The notes beneath the pieces were generated by a model. It did no database searches. It had not been told where the DNA came from and saw nothing but the letters and a program-made list of their open reading frames with translations. Positions 48,830-59,424 of a stretch of DNA of 64,000 bases are shown here, piece after piece. Origin of the DNA: Mesodorylaimus sp. YZB2_4 (taxonomy: Eukaryota > Nematoda > Enoplea > Dorylaimida > Dorylaimidae); contig JASANH010001446.1 in assembly GCA_030248295.1 (NCBI GenBank), positions 62,001 to 126,000 of the forward strand, given 5' to 3'. The position numbers and the translations under genes are program-made. Position 1 is the stretch's first letter, and each line of letters starts with the position of its first letter.

Positions 48830-49641
48830 TTTTGATTGAAAATAATGAAGCGCCTCTACTTTTGCATTCGCTAGCCTTACACGCTTACTATGTGCATGAA
48901 CTAGCATCTACCACAGCGCAGTGTGAAGCACCCCAGGCTCCACCTCCGCGTCAGCACCTATAGAAAACACAGATGCACGCTGATTGGCTATGTGCAAGAT
49001 TTATTAATTCAGGCAAGAACATTGCTTCATTGGGTCCTGACATGTTCGAGCTTCTGTGATCTGAATTGATGCCCATATTTGAGATATAATCTAGTGTTGA
49101 TTTCATCTTGATGCTGATCTGTGTCTATTCTTTTCATGTGTGATGCTCCCAGATTGCACTTGAGCACTCTTCATCACCAGCATACCTAGATCAGGAGGCA
49201 TATGCAGCGATGCTAGCCTATCGCTCGGCTGGGGCAGCCCGGCGGAAGGTCACCACCGCCGGGGGGGGCGCGGGGGGACGAGGGGCAGCACACCGCGCCG
49301 GCGGCTACAGATCAGCCTTCGCACTACATAATTTTTAATGCACTAAGCACTGGTCTGCCTGAACTGCACAAGTAAAGCAATGTTGGATCCTCACAAAAAA
49401 AGTGTCTTCAGTACTCGCATCTTCGATTAGGCCAAATCTTGCTCGCCTTACGTGGTCGCATCTGTAGTCGTCAGGGTTTGAATTTCCCGCTGTTCTGGTA
49501 TACTTCTTATTTCATCATGCCCTCGCTGTGGTGTGCGTATCTAGGGAATTTATGCAAATTTAGTTTCGCGAACTAATTTCTGTTTCAGGGAATTGGAATT
49601 TGGATGCGAAAAATCGAGCGACAACAACTCCAGTTTATAAA
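48830..49641. other. Spacer and leader of ATP synthase e
   Basis: Contains a G-rich, CpG-rich patch at about 49225-49310. A 3' splice site (tgtttcag, ending at 49588) shows that the ATP synthase e transcript has a spliced 5' UTR whose first exon lies upstream here. No other gene was recognised. Confidence 0.5.
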
Positions 49642-50646
49642 ATGGAAACGTCACAAGTGCATCCGAATCGTGTCGTGCTGCCACCGCCATTTCGAGTTTC
49701 ACCATTTATTCGAGTAAGTTTTGGCGGATACGGTTTAGAAATTCTGCAAAATTGGATTGCGTTTTTGTGCTAGTTCTGTCGCTACGCCGCATTGGGCGCT
49801 GGTATAGTGTATGGAACGGTGCGATTTTGTAAGTAAAATATACTTTTTAAATCTAATGTGGATAGCGTAGTATTGGAATGTCTTATTTTAGCGTATTTGA
49901 AACGCAAGCACGCCAAGGTTCGCGAGCGTGAGCACGAAAAGGAAGTAGTGGCAGACTACCAAGCTTATCGCCAGCGAGAAATAAAAAATAAGGGTATGTT
50001 TTATGCGGAGCTGTATGCCTTTTGCGTGATCGTACCATTCCTATGGTCCCTCTGTACTGTAAAACCCTGGTACGATACCTTCTCACTTACCTAGGCTACA
50101 GTATAACCTCGGGTCGGGCTCCTTTGAAATCCTCTAGCCCTAGGGCAGCAAGCTAAAAGTACGACAGTTAGTTATGCTCGGTGGGCGTCCAGTTTTACTA
50201 GCTAATGTCTTGACAGGGCCCACGTGGGCTAAGGTCAAGAAGGGGAGGCATATGACTTTTAGACTCCCTGTACTTAGCTACAATATCTTTCCTGCGGCAG
50301 TTTGAAATGCAGGGCCGAAATACAGTATGTGGCCTATATGTGAATAAACGTTTTATAGAACTTGAGTGGGAAAGGGGACTCAGGGTGGGTATAAAATGAA
50401 GTAGAGGGTGCTGAACATAACATATTCAACATGACCATGCCTACGCTGAAGCAAAACAGAGTCCAAGTTTGTTCCCTAAGTAGACCCGGGTTTAGTGTGT
50501 GCGCATGCGCATTTGCTCAACATAACGAGCCTTTTCGTTTTTCATGCCGTTTCTTTTTAGAAAACGTTTTGGCGCTGCTGAAAGAAGCTGGTATACCGAT
50601 TGACGATGACATGAAGAAGCAATTCAACATCATCGATATCGATTAA
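49642..50646 (+). CDS. ATP5ME: Mitochondrial ATP synthase subunit e
   Basis: Small inner-membrane subunit of the F1Fo ATP synthase, involved in dimer formation and cristae shape. Exons: 49642-49713, 49774-49828, 49892-49993, 50561-50646. They total 315 nt, 104 residues. The family core is present: RVSPFIRFCRYAALGAGIVYG is a single membrane segment (about 22-42) with the GxxxG-like dimer motif region, followed by TVRFSYLKRK and a charged coiled coil. The protein is longer than the vertebrate form (about 70) because of an N-terminal extension and a conserved-looking end (KKQFNIIDID). Donor and acceptor phases agree throughout. A 5' UTR intron precedes the ATG. Confidence 0.93.
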
Positions 50647-52054
50647 GGTAGCGCCAATAGCTATAGGAATTTTGTTGAATTCGGTGTAGAAAATTTCGGA
50701 AATGGCGTTTCGTAGAATCGATATATGAATGCAAGGAACTGCAGCATAGTTATTCAGTTTGGATTATACTGCCCGTCAGGTGTTGCAATTTTTTTCAGTA
50801 TGGGAATTTCGTGTTTCAGAAAATTGCAGTGATTGCGTTGGTTTCTACCTAAAGCCAAGTTATTCTAAAAGATAATATTTTTAGAATTTCTGACTCCGCT
50901 GCCTGAATGGACACAGTTTGCCTGTGCTGCCCGACAAGAAGACATTTAAGCAAAGCCGTGTGAGGATTGTCCATGCGATCCTTCTGAAGTCCTTAGTGTG
51001 GAGAGTGGTGCTTGGTGGGCTCACTCCAAGGCTGACTGACGGGGTAATTAGTGTCCCTTTTCCATCCGTTTGCTGAAATTTACACAAATGAAGCCGGAGG
51101 AAATGTGCTTGTGGCAATGCGCATCTATATAGCGTCGTCCCGCGATCTGGCGTCTGATAACTGTCTTACGATTAGAAGGGTAAAAAATTGACCCGCCCAA
51201 TGTAAAAAGTTCTAGTCTTGTCGGCCGATATCATCTATGTTCGACAAAGCAGGTGTTGGTGACCATTGCCGCTTGGGGGCGCCTGAAATTCCTGGGGGGG
51301 GGGGGGGGGTGTGGCTTGGGCAGTTAGCTCGGTGAGGAGGAGCCGGGGCGGTATAAGAGCGGGCCGCCGGGAGAGATCGGGGCCCTCCCTTGCTTGTTTT
51401 TCGCTCGATTCGGTTCGGTTCCATCTGATTGTCCTGAACTTTTGGGGAGCCACCCTTCGTATTTGTCCAACCCATTTGGCGGAACCGTGGGGCAGGCCAG
51501 GCGCCCGCCAGGGACTTCAATTAGCATACTCTTAAAGGGCCTCTGCGGTCGTCGTTTCCTTTGGTTCATACTGGAAGAGTCCAGGAGTTGACTCCAGGGC
51601 AGGCACTTGGTTTGTCTGCGGATTGTCTGTGGGTAAGATCTAGGACGGCTGAGACATCGTCGTGCTTTGTTGTGCTTCGTAAACGATCCTCTGGTGTTGA
51701 CAGACGTCTTTACTGCGCCATCGACAGTGGAACTGTTCGCCAGCGTAGGCATCTCAGGACCGGGTGCATTCGACCAGCAGCCAGGCTAGTGTATCATTGC
51801 ACAGAGCAGTTGCAGGCACCCTTGGAAGGCGCGGCATACACGCCTGAGGGGTTTGTTTGGGAATCGGGGTCTTAGTGATCGATACTCTGCAGGAGTAAGC
51901 CTTTCTATCAGGCTTGGGCTATTGAAGACCTTGGACCGCTCGCTTGTAAGATCAGCCCGAACCCGCCTTCACGTGAGCGTAGAAGACCTGTCGCACGCTC
52001 ACACCCAAACGTAACACAGGCTTTAGCAGATCAGTATTCTCTTACAATTAAGAT

Positions 52055-52128
52055 CAAATTGGAGACAAGGGTCGCAGTCGCCTTAGACATTATCCTCTAG
52101 GTGCGGGTTCGAATCCTGGTTGGAGCTC
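52055..52128 (+). repeat. tRNA-like relic
   Basis: A good B box (GGGTTCGAATCC, about 52105-52116) ends in TTGGAGCTC. A weak A-box-like stretch lies about 45 bases upstream. Stems are incomplete, so a pseudogene or SINE head is more likely than a functional tRNA. Confidence 0.4.
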
Positions 52129-52792
52129 ATGTTTCGACGAATGTACCTTGTTGGAAAACAGCGAGCACGTGCCTACTATCTACTCTTAAACATTATCTGT
52201 GTATTTTAACCGAGCGTCCAGGTCAGGCAAAATAGCCATGCAGTGATGATTATTTGCTTGAATACGTGAAAGGGTACCCGTGGTCTCTGGACACCAGTGT
52301 TGTGGGATGAGAGGACGGCCATAGATAGCCACTTGCTGCCAACCAGTGCACTGTACATTACAGCGTGGGGAGGCCAGTGTATTTGTTGCATATGTACCGT
52401 GCTACCTGGGGCACAATCTTCCCCGCATGGATAGCATGGGCAAGATTGGGCCTGACTGCTCGATCTCAGGGTGGCAATCTTCAACAGAGCATCACGCCCG
52501 TCCGATAACGCGCGACTTTGTTACACAGAATGTATTCGGTGCTGTACCCTAGCAGTCGTACTGTAGACTGTGGAATGCCTGCTGAGGGCACCAAACGGAA
52601 ATGCACCCTTAAGTGTAGTCCAAAGGGAAAAATCGAGGGAAGGCTACTGGCCAAAGGGAGCCATCACCCGCTGGACCAGGCGTACCAGCAACCAGCACTC
52701 CTTGGCAGCAACGTGGCAAACATCATGGCCGTCCTACTGAAAGGCAGCCTGGCCGGAGGTTTTTTGCATGATCATTTGTCTACCCGTATTGC

Positions 52793-53050
52793 TTGGTAGC
52801 ACGTTTCTGGACTCGTTTCGGGTTTGATCCCCGGCGATGGAGGTCGGTTTGCGAACCATTAACCCCCGCTGACCTTGAACGCCAGGCCATGGGTGACTCA
52901 TCCGGTACCGCCGAGGTGTTCCGAGTGGAGAGAACGGAAGCCACGAGTAGGCAGTCTCTGTCGAACACCCCCGGTTCAAATCCCACCATCGTCCGAGGAA
53001 GTCGGTGTCCAGTCCAGGATGCCCTCAGGTCGAGGTGCTCCTAGTGGAGA
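52793..53050 (+). mobile_element. tRNA-derived SINE, copies B and C in tandem
   Basis: Copy B (about 52793-52935) has a B box (GGGTTTGATCC) followed by CGGCGATGGAGGTCGGTTTG and GCCGAGGTGTTCCGAGTGG, matching copy A in GCDH intron 2. Copy C (about 52965-53050) has GGTTCAAATCCC and AGGTCGAGGTGCTCCTAGTGG, a shorter derivative of the same unit. Confidence 0.55.
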
Positions 53051-53210
53051 CACGCAGAGGGACGCTGCCGTGTGTGCGGTCCCCGCACAGCCCTGCTTAG
53101 GTTTGACTGCTGGCTGGCTATAGGCAAAAGCGAGCTTCTTTAAAAAAAAAATTTTTTTTTTCAAGATGCTCAAAGGTGCATACAGCAAGGAGTCTCGCAC
53201 CAGTAGTAAC

Positions 53211-53216
53211 TTTATT
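53211..53216 (-). terminator. Polyadenylation signal AATAAA (minus strand)
   Basis: AATAAA on the minus strand, about 65 bases past the stop codon of the dihydrodiol dehydrogenase gene. Confidence 0.65.
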
Positions 53217-53281
53217 TGATACTGCAAGTGTCATTCACCCCTAATAACTTCAGACTTATTGCTTGGTGTCTTGCGCACCTG

Positions 53282-54739
53282 TCACTGTGCGTCTTCCAGA
53301 TAAAGGACTCCCACTTGCCGCCGTATTTCGTCCATGATGTCCATGATAACTTCTGAATCAGCCAGTGTCATTAGAGGACTTTCTTTCAAACCTGGAAAAG
53401 TGAGAGATCAAAGCAACGCAAAAAAGGTGTGATCCTGTAGCTCGCTTGGAGAAAGTTCCCTCGATGCGATGGTGCGATACCAGAAGGGATCTCAGCCGCA
53501 GCACAATAGATCTGACCTTTTAGCAGACATTCACGAACGTGTTGCAGTTCATACATCAGCCCTTGGCTATCGCAATAATTGTACTCGGCATTTGGTTCAG
53601 GTAATGGATGAGTGATTTCTTTTGAATTGATGGCCAACTTTGTGGGATGGTGGAAAACTTTTTGAACCTACAATGGACAGACAAGCAAAACCTTTTAACG
53701 GAAGGTACCCACATAAACTAGAAATGTACCTCCAATTGACCCTTCGTTCCGAATACGGCGACCTGCTGGCCCATGATAAGTTCTGCAGAGAGCATCAATT
53801 GAGCAACAGAGCCGTCCTTGTATCTGAGGGTGATACTATCCATGATGTCCACTCCTGAAACCGTATTGGAGTAGAAGGAAATGCCGGCTTAATGGTTTCG
53901 CACAGTATACCTTCGTCGTTCAACTGTCCAACGGCTGCTATGGTTTCAGGACGCTGGCCATTAAATATCATGGTGGTAATCATGACCAAATAGCAACCAA
54001 AATCTAGCAGGCTGCCTCCACCCAACGCCTTTCGAAGGATACGAGCTAGCTGCAAACCACAGTTTATAGGATCCCTTGTTTGACAGGTTATCTCTAACGC
54101 CTTGATGCACTCGTTGCACTATCAGAACCCACAAACTTACGAATGCATCAACCTGCTGTCCGAAGCTGCCCTGCAGAAATCGTGGTTTTCCGATACTGCC
54201 ATCCGACAGTGCATGTCTGACGTCATCATAAATTGGGAAAAATCGAGACCAATAGCCTTCCATGAGAAAGAGACCTTTCTCACGTGCCAATTTGCTTATT
54301 TCTCGAAGCTGCTTCGAATTCATGGTCATGGGCTTCTCGCAGAGGACAGCTTTGCCGCCGTTAAGAGCTTGTTTCGCACATTGCAAATGGGCAGGATGCA
54401 ATGTATTTATGTAGACAATATCTAGGAATACAACAGCAAATTTTTAGTTTGAACTAAACCAAAGCTTGCGTGCTTACCAACTTCAGGGCAGTTGGCGATC
54501 TGGTCATAGCTTCCAAACGCATATTCAACTCCAAACTTGCTAGCGAATTCCTCAGCTCGCTTCACATCGCTGGCGGCCACTGCGACGATCTATAGAAGCA
54601 ATGTCACGACAGAAATTTTATATTTGAAAAATGCAAAATGTACTTCATGCTCCCCTGTTGGCAGTAATTTCATTGCATTCGCAAAATCTGAAGCGATTTT
54701 GCCACAACCCATGAAACCCCATCGTATAGTTTTGGACAT
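53282..54739 (-). CDS. DHDH: Dimeric dihydrodiol dehydrogenase (Gfo/Idh/MocA family)
   Basis: NADP-dependent oxidoreductase that oxidises trans-dihydrodiols of aromatic compounds and some pentoses (D-xylose); cytosolic. Seven exons (minus): 54739-54644, 54589-54478, 54421-54141, 54049-53911, 53854-53730, 53667-53517, 53391-53282. They total 1014 nt, 337 residues (mammalian DHDH 334). The N-terminal Rossmann fold has GFMGCGKIASDFANAM. The family lysine motif is VLCEKPMT, followed by FLMEGYWSRFFP, which corresponds to the substrate loop. The C-terminal half contains LGGGSLLDFGCYLV and MYELQHVRECLLKG. The start at 54739 is chosen because it puts the Rossmann motif at the usual distance; an upstream in-frame ATG exists. 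A canonical polyA signal lies about 65 bases downstream. Confidence 0.95.
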
Positions 54740-55429
54740 GTCGTTGCACAGGGTCAGGAATGCGCCTTTAAAATAACAAGCGTCTAATAGCTCTAGCAAT
54801 CACTGCCACCTACCATCTACCGGTCGGATGCTGGTGCGTGTATTCGCTGTTGATGCTTGCCAGTTTCACTCCTGTCTACGAGGCTGATAAGACTGAAAAG
54901 GAGCGCGTGATAATCTCAATTTATATTCTTGACCGCTTCTAGGCGCATATGCAAATGGTATGTAGTACCTCCTTACATGATAAACAAAAGCGTACACCTT
55001 GAATTCATCATACTTTGTCGGTAGGATTTAGTGGGAGGAGTTTTCACTTTTTCAAAAGTCACATCGAAGTTCGAAGTTACGTCGCGTGGGCCGGAAAACA
55101 TCCGCAAAGAGTATGTACTTGAGATTGCGACGTATGATAGGTGATTCGGTGCTTTTGTACACCTATTGGTCCCCATGAGACTTCAACCCGTAGTTGGTGT
55201 AACTCTTGGGTCCACAGGCCAAACGCACGTGGCTACAGTAAATTGTTTTATGTGCTTGCTTATCCCCCCAAGCTCCTGTGCTTCTTTTTGGATTACCTCA
55301 ACTGCGTAAGCGATGCTCCTCGGTTAAAACCACTTTCGAACGATTTTACGGCAAGGACTTGAGAGATAATTGTTTTTAGAAGGCTAAGACCAACTTTGTC
55401 ATGGGTGTAATGAAATCTGTATGTCTTCT
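54740..55429. other. Intergenic, no gene recognised
   Basis: Upstream of dihydrodiol dehydrogenase and before the astacin remnant. It presumably contains the dehydrogenase promoter. Nothing else was identified. Confidence 0.5.
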
Positions 55430-55909
55430 AGGGCTGAAGTATGTGAAGCCCGAGCCTAATTGCCACGGGTGGACAACCATCGGTTTCCACGGAATCTACC
55501 TGGTCGATGTGGCCACCAGCAGTTAGTGCACTGGCGATGTGCTGAATGGGATCGGTTATGGATGATACCGTCCACGCTTTGGGGTGGCGGCCATGAGCAA
55601 TCTCGCGCTGATCGAGACAGCTACATCGAAGTAATGTGGGACAATATCGAGCCCCAAAACTGGAGCCAGTACGAGGTCGACGACTGCTCAACTTCCTACG
55701 GAATCCCGCATGACTACAGATCAGTCATGCACTACGAAGAGGGCGGGTTTCAAATAGCCCCAGGGCTGAATCCGTTGACTCACGTTGTTCTGGGTGGCAG
55801 CTTCCTGACGGCCAGCGACACGCTGCAACTGAAACGAATAAAGTGCCGACGCAGCATGTGCTTGGATAGACAGAAAGAGCGGCGCGTGGGCCATCTAACT
55901 CCTAAGTGA
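55430..55909 (+). pseudogene. Astacin-type metalloprotease pseudogene
   Basis: Remnant of a zinc metalloprotease of the astacin (M12A) family. The latter half is clear in one frame: HEQSRADRDSYI, NIEPQNWSQY, then the Met-turn SVMHY. The preceding half is spread over other frames: CHGWTTIGF in one, then VHALGW of the zinc-binding helix in another. At least one in-frame stop (TAG near 55525) and two frame changes (about 55560 and 55583, the second inside the HExxHxxGxxH zinc motif) separate them. No plausible intron explains the breaks. The simplest reading is a decayed gene copy; a sequencing error is possible for one break but not all three. No upstream prodomain exon was found. Confidence 0.75.
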
Positions 55910-56991
55910 GGAACGGTTTCATGATGAAACTTTGACCATATCCATCACAGCCACAACACGGCTGGAGTGATCCAGACCAGCCTTGACATTGGGTCACGAG
56001 GGAACTTCACCCATCAGCTCACCAGAATCATCTCAAATCCGTTCTATTGATTCGCTTATGATTGGAAGCTTGCGCCAACGCTAAAAGCACCAGAATCTTT
56101 GCAAAAGCCAACTAAACGCCCACTTTTCACCTCCATTTCATGTACTCTTCCCTCTCAGTTCCAACTTACATATGGCAAATCGAACCCATGAAAACGCATA
56201 AAAATGCAATAACGAAATCCTACAGGTTTCACTTGCGTCCCATGGCAAAACTGCTGTGGGAAATATGGGTACCTACGTCACACACAAGATAGAATTTGCA
56301 CCCATTTGTTGATCGCCGTTTCATAATTATGGCTTCTCTTATCATTTTTTACGGTATCACCAGCAAAAGAGTCTTTATGGGCCTAAATACAGCACCAGTA
56401 TGGAGACCAAAAATAGGCACACACAGTTTTTAGTAACACACAGTAATTCACACGCTAGACCTGTTTGAAGTCTCATTGGTCATACCCCCTATCCCCTCCC
56501 TTGCACCACCCCCCCCCCCCCCCCCAAAGGTCGGACCGCTTCGGACTCCTATAGCCCGAGGGCAACGTGAGGAGTTGTGGAAGTACTCCATGTCCAGATC
56601 GACCCATGTACTTTCCAGTATGGCACATTTTCATATTTTCCGATTGTGGTACCTCGCCCTCTCAAACGCATGTGTCAGATGGCAAGTTCAAAATAGCACA
56701 AACAGCAGCATCAAAACAGCGTAACGAAGGGCCTCACACGAAAATTTCATCCTGTCATCAATCACGAAGTGGTCGGATGAACAGCAGCAGTTGCGTGCAA
56801 CGTTATTCTGCCCTCGCCTCATTTCTTTTCCAATCTTCTAAAGCAGTCGCTTATACTTAAGCTTCTGCTCGTTAGCCTAGCCCTTCAGTAGGCCGAAAGC
56901 GAGCGTTTCTGTTTACTTCACGAGTTTCGTACACACTCGTCGAAGAAAAAAGGGGTGACTGGGCTGGATCGAGGCGGCATAGTAGTGGACG
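55910..56991. other. Intergenic, with a long C tract
   Basis: Spacer before the SMYD-like gene. It contains a 17-base C run (56509-56525). No gene or repeat family was recognised; a possible upstream coding exon of the SMYD-like gene was sought without success. Confidence 0.5.
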
Positions 56992-58547
56992 ATGGAAGGC
57001 TATACTTCGTCAGGCCAATGTAAGATCACCTATTCCAATCCATACGTGCACGTTCTGTATGTGGAATATTCTAAAACGCACTGTTTCCATTGTCTGCGCC
57101 AATTGCCTCAAGCCGAGGATTCGATCCAAGTGCAACGATGCGCAAACTGTCGATTCGCCTTGTTCTGCAATGCTCAATGCCTGAAACAATGCCAAGATCA
57201 GTTTCATCACTTCGAGTGTCCCTTGATCGCCAAGTCCTTCCCTGACATCCCCGTCAGTCATACCATTCTGTTTGCACGATTGTTGTATCGATTGAAAAGC
57301 GAAAAAATCGATATTTGTGCCCCTTACGAATGTCGACCAGTGCCACCACGACAATGGAAAAATTTACTGTCGCACTCAGATATTATCAAAGCCAGCCCGG
57401 CTCGTATGTCAAAATTTGAATTGTTGAAAAATCTCTTAGGGGATTATTTTAAAGATGCCCCGATCGATGTGCCTGAATACACGACAGAGGAGTTGTTTAT
57501 TATTTTTTGTAAAAAGGCTGTCAACTCGCACGGGGTCTTCAATCAATACGGAGACTGTATTGGTGAAAGCTTGGACCTAGATGCGTCCATATACGATCAT
57601 TCGTGCAGGCCTAATCTGAGCATCACCTATGACGGAGTGGCCATTACGTTCTCCTTGTTGGAGGATATGAAGGTAGGGCAACATGACAAAGGGCATACGT
57701 GAGCACCAAACATCCCCCATGCTAGTCTTGTCCATAATCGTTTCAGAATGGTAAAGAAGCCCTACGGGACCCGTCTCGGGTCTATGTCTCCTACGTGGAG
57801 TTGGCCCTATCTCGGTCACGTCGACGACGGCTTCTGAAAGAGCGTTACTATTTCCATTGCCAGTGCGAGCGATGTATGGACTTGGAAGACGATCTGATGA
57901 CTTCAATCAAATGCGCCAATGCCCAATGCAATCAGCCTTTGATCGGCATGACCGAAGACGGTGTGCCAGTAAATATCAACTGCCCCGTGTGCCGCACAAC
58001 TCGCGTGTCAGCTGACATTAGACAATGCCAAATTATGATGCGCGTCATCGAGAAGCTAACCGAGACTTGGCGCGATTCGCCCACGACTGGCCTCGATGTG
58101 AATACAGTCGCTCAAGATATCTTCAAGAAAACATCAGCCATGTACGAACGATGCAAGCCATATTTGCATGCTACAAACTTGTATATGACCGATTTGCGAC
58201 TAACTTACGTCTTTTGGGCAATGAGAACAAAAACCAATTTCGAAAAGGCATTAAAAATGGCATTGGAATCTGTCGAATGCGTCAGATTGTGCTATCCTCG
58301 TTTTCATAAGCTACTGGGTTTCCATTTGTTAAAAATCGTATTTTTATACATCGCCATGAACGAGGACTACAAAAAGGCAAAACCATATTTGGAAGAAGCC
58401 TCTGAGATTATGCTACGCTGGTTCGGAACTGAGGAACACAGCATTTGCCAACGTCTGAAGACCCTAACCCAGAAAATACACGGGGTCTTATACGGAGGAG
58501 TGACAGAAGACAAGGAAGACATGCTTGCCTTGATGAAGTTTTATTGA
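56992..58547 (+). CDS. SMYD3-like MYND/SET-domain protein
   Basis: Protein of the SMYD family, putative lysine methyltransferases of nucleus and cytoplasm. Two exons (56992-57672, 57747-58547) join in phase to 493 residues. A MYND zinc finger (about 31-76) shows the C-x2-C ... C-x2-C ... C-x3-C ... H ... C ligands. The SET core has NSHGVFNQYG and the cofactor motif reads DHSCRPN (202-208) instead of NHSCxPN. A post-SET cysteine cluster (CQCERC plus CPVC) follows, then a TPR-like helical C-terminal domain. The family N-terminal GxG segment of SET is missing; the frame begins just before NPYVHVL. Either a 5' exon exists upstream that I could not find, or the protein has lost it. With the Asn-to-Asp change, catalytic activity is uncertain. 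Confidence 0.88.
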
Positions 58548-58951
58548 TTGATATTGCTTCTTGTGAACTTCGAAAGAGAACTTTCGAAATGAGTCATAAA
58601 GAGAGAAAGACCTGTAAGTGCGTTGGAAATTGATACGTTTCTTTTGAGGCCCTCGCAAAGATTCATCAGCGTGCCATGAAGCCCCACGCAAAGATTCATC
58701 AACCCCTTCCTTAGAGAGTAGGTGGACAATACAGATACAGGTCCGGTAGACGCGGGGTGCCAATATGGCTCTTGTCTTGTAAGCTGATAGTGAAATCTGC
58801 TCCGATAGCTTAAAGTAAGCCCACACATCTGCGCTTCTCTGTCTATCACTGAAAGCACGCAATAAGCTCAAACATGTCATCTTATGAAATGTATTTGGTA
58901 GTAAGCTCATGATCATCTTTGGTCAAGCCATTGGTCTTCGCATCAGTAGGA
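58548..58951. other. Spacer between SMYD-like and secreted-protein genes
   Basis: Tail-to-tail gap of about 400 bp. A minus-strand AATAAA overlaps the SMYD stop region (plus-strand tttatt at 58539-58544) and could serve the secreted-protein gene. Nothing else was recognised. Confidence 0.45.
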
Positions 58952-59424
58952 TCACAATCCAAATATGCCTCCGCAAAGTTTGAATCGGCATGATCGTCCT
59001 AAACGGAACATAGTGTTTCTTGCTTTGTGGCACAACCTTTGCCATACTCACTCAGTTCTCTCCTTATGTATTCGTCAGGATCAAATTGATTACCTTGAGC
59101 TAACTTCACCAGCTGATATCGCCTCGCTCCAAAGCTGGAAATTCGTTTCTGGATATGGCTGATCCTAATAGGCAATACTATTTTGCCCAATAGGTACGCT
59201 ACATTCGCTTCTTCGAAATGGTCTTTTAATCCCTGAAAGAGTGGCGAGAATGAGCCAATGTCCTTTCCAACGGGTACAGCATAGCCTGTTCATCGGGCAC
59301 TCACCTCCGGAACGTGTTGGCCTCGAACATCGACTGGGTCATTCACTTTATCCATGGCGATAACAATGGCCGAGATGGCTATCAGTGACAGGAGATGTCT
59401 CGTTATTGGATTAGTAACTGTCAT
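58952..59424 (-). CDS. Small secreted protein or peptide precursor
   Basis: The start at 59424 gives a clear signal peptide (MTVTNPITRHLLSLIAISAI...). Exon 1 is 59424-59305 (phase 0, donor GAG/gtgagt). Exon 2 starts at 59232 with GLKDHFEEANVAYLLGKI and carries basic sites (QKR, ARR, IRRELRR). Two endings are possible. Unspliced, it reads to a TAG at 58999 (ending ETLCSV). If spliced at 59052 to 58998, it ends RRSCRFKLCGGIFGL with stop at 58952. In the spliced form a C-x4-C ring after a dibasic site suggests a neuropeptide-like product. The C-x-F-K-x-C core recalls the CNMamide family, but the Asn-Met and amidation glycine of that family are absent, so this is only a hint. No family is assigned. 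Confidence 0.5.

Larger units (their letters stand above)
50647..53281. other. Repeat-bearing intergenic region
   Basis: Between ATP synthase e (+) and dihydrodiol dehydrogenase (-), tail to tail. It holds a 16-base G run (51294-51309), a tRNA-like relic near 52.1 kb, SINE copies near 52.8-53.05 kb, and the minus-strand polyA signal at 53211. Open frames at 51.2-51.9 kb are driven by GC-rich sequence and have no recognisable domain. Confidence 0.5.

Noticed and set aside
51212-51875. Overlapping open frames of 70-140 codons near 51.5 kb
   Set aside because: GC-rich sequence lengthens frames on both strands; no motif or splice pattern supports a gene.
55430-55909. An intact astacin gene with small introns
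   Set aside because: The breaks lie a few bases apart inside conserved motifs, where no intron of observed size (about 40 bp or more) with GT-AG ends can fit.
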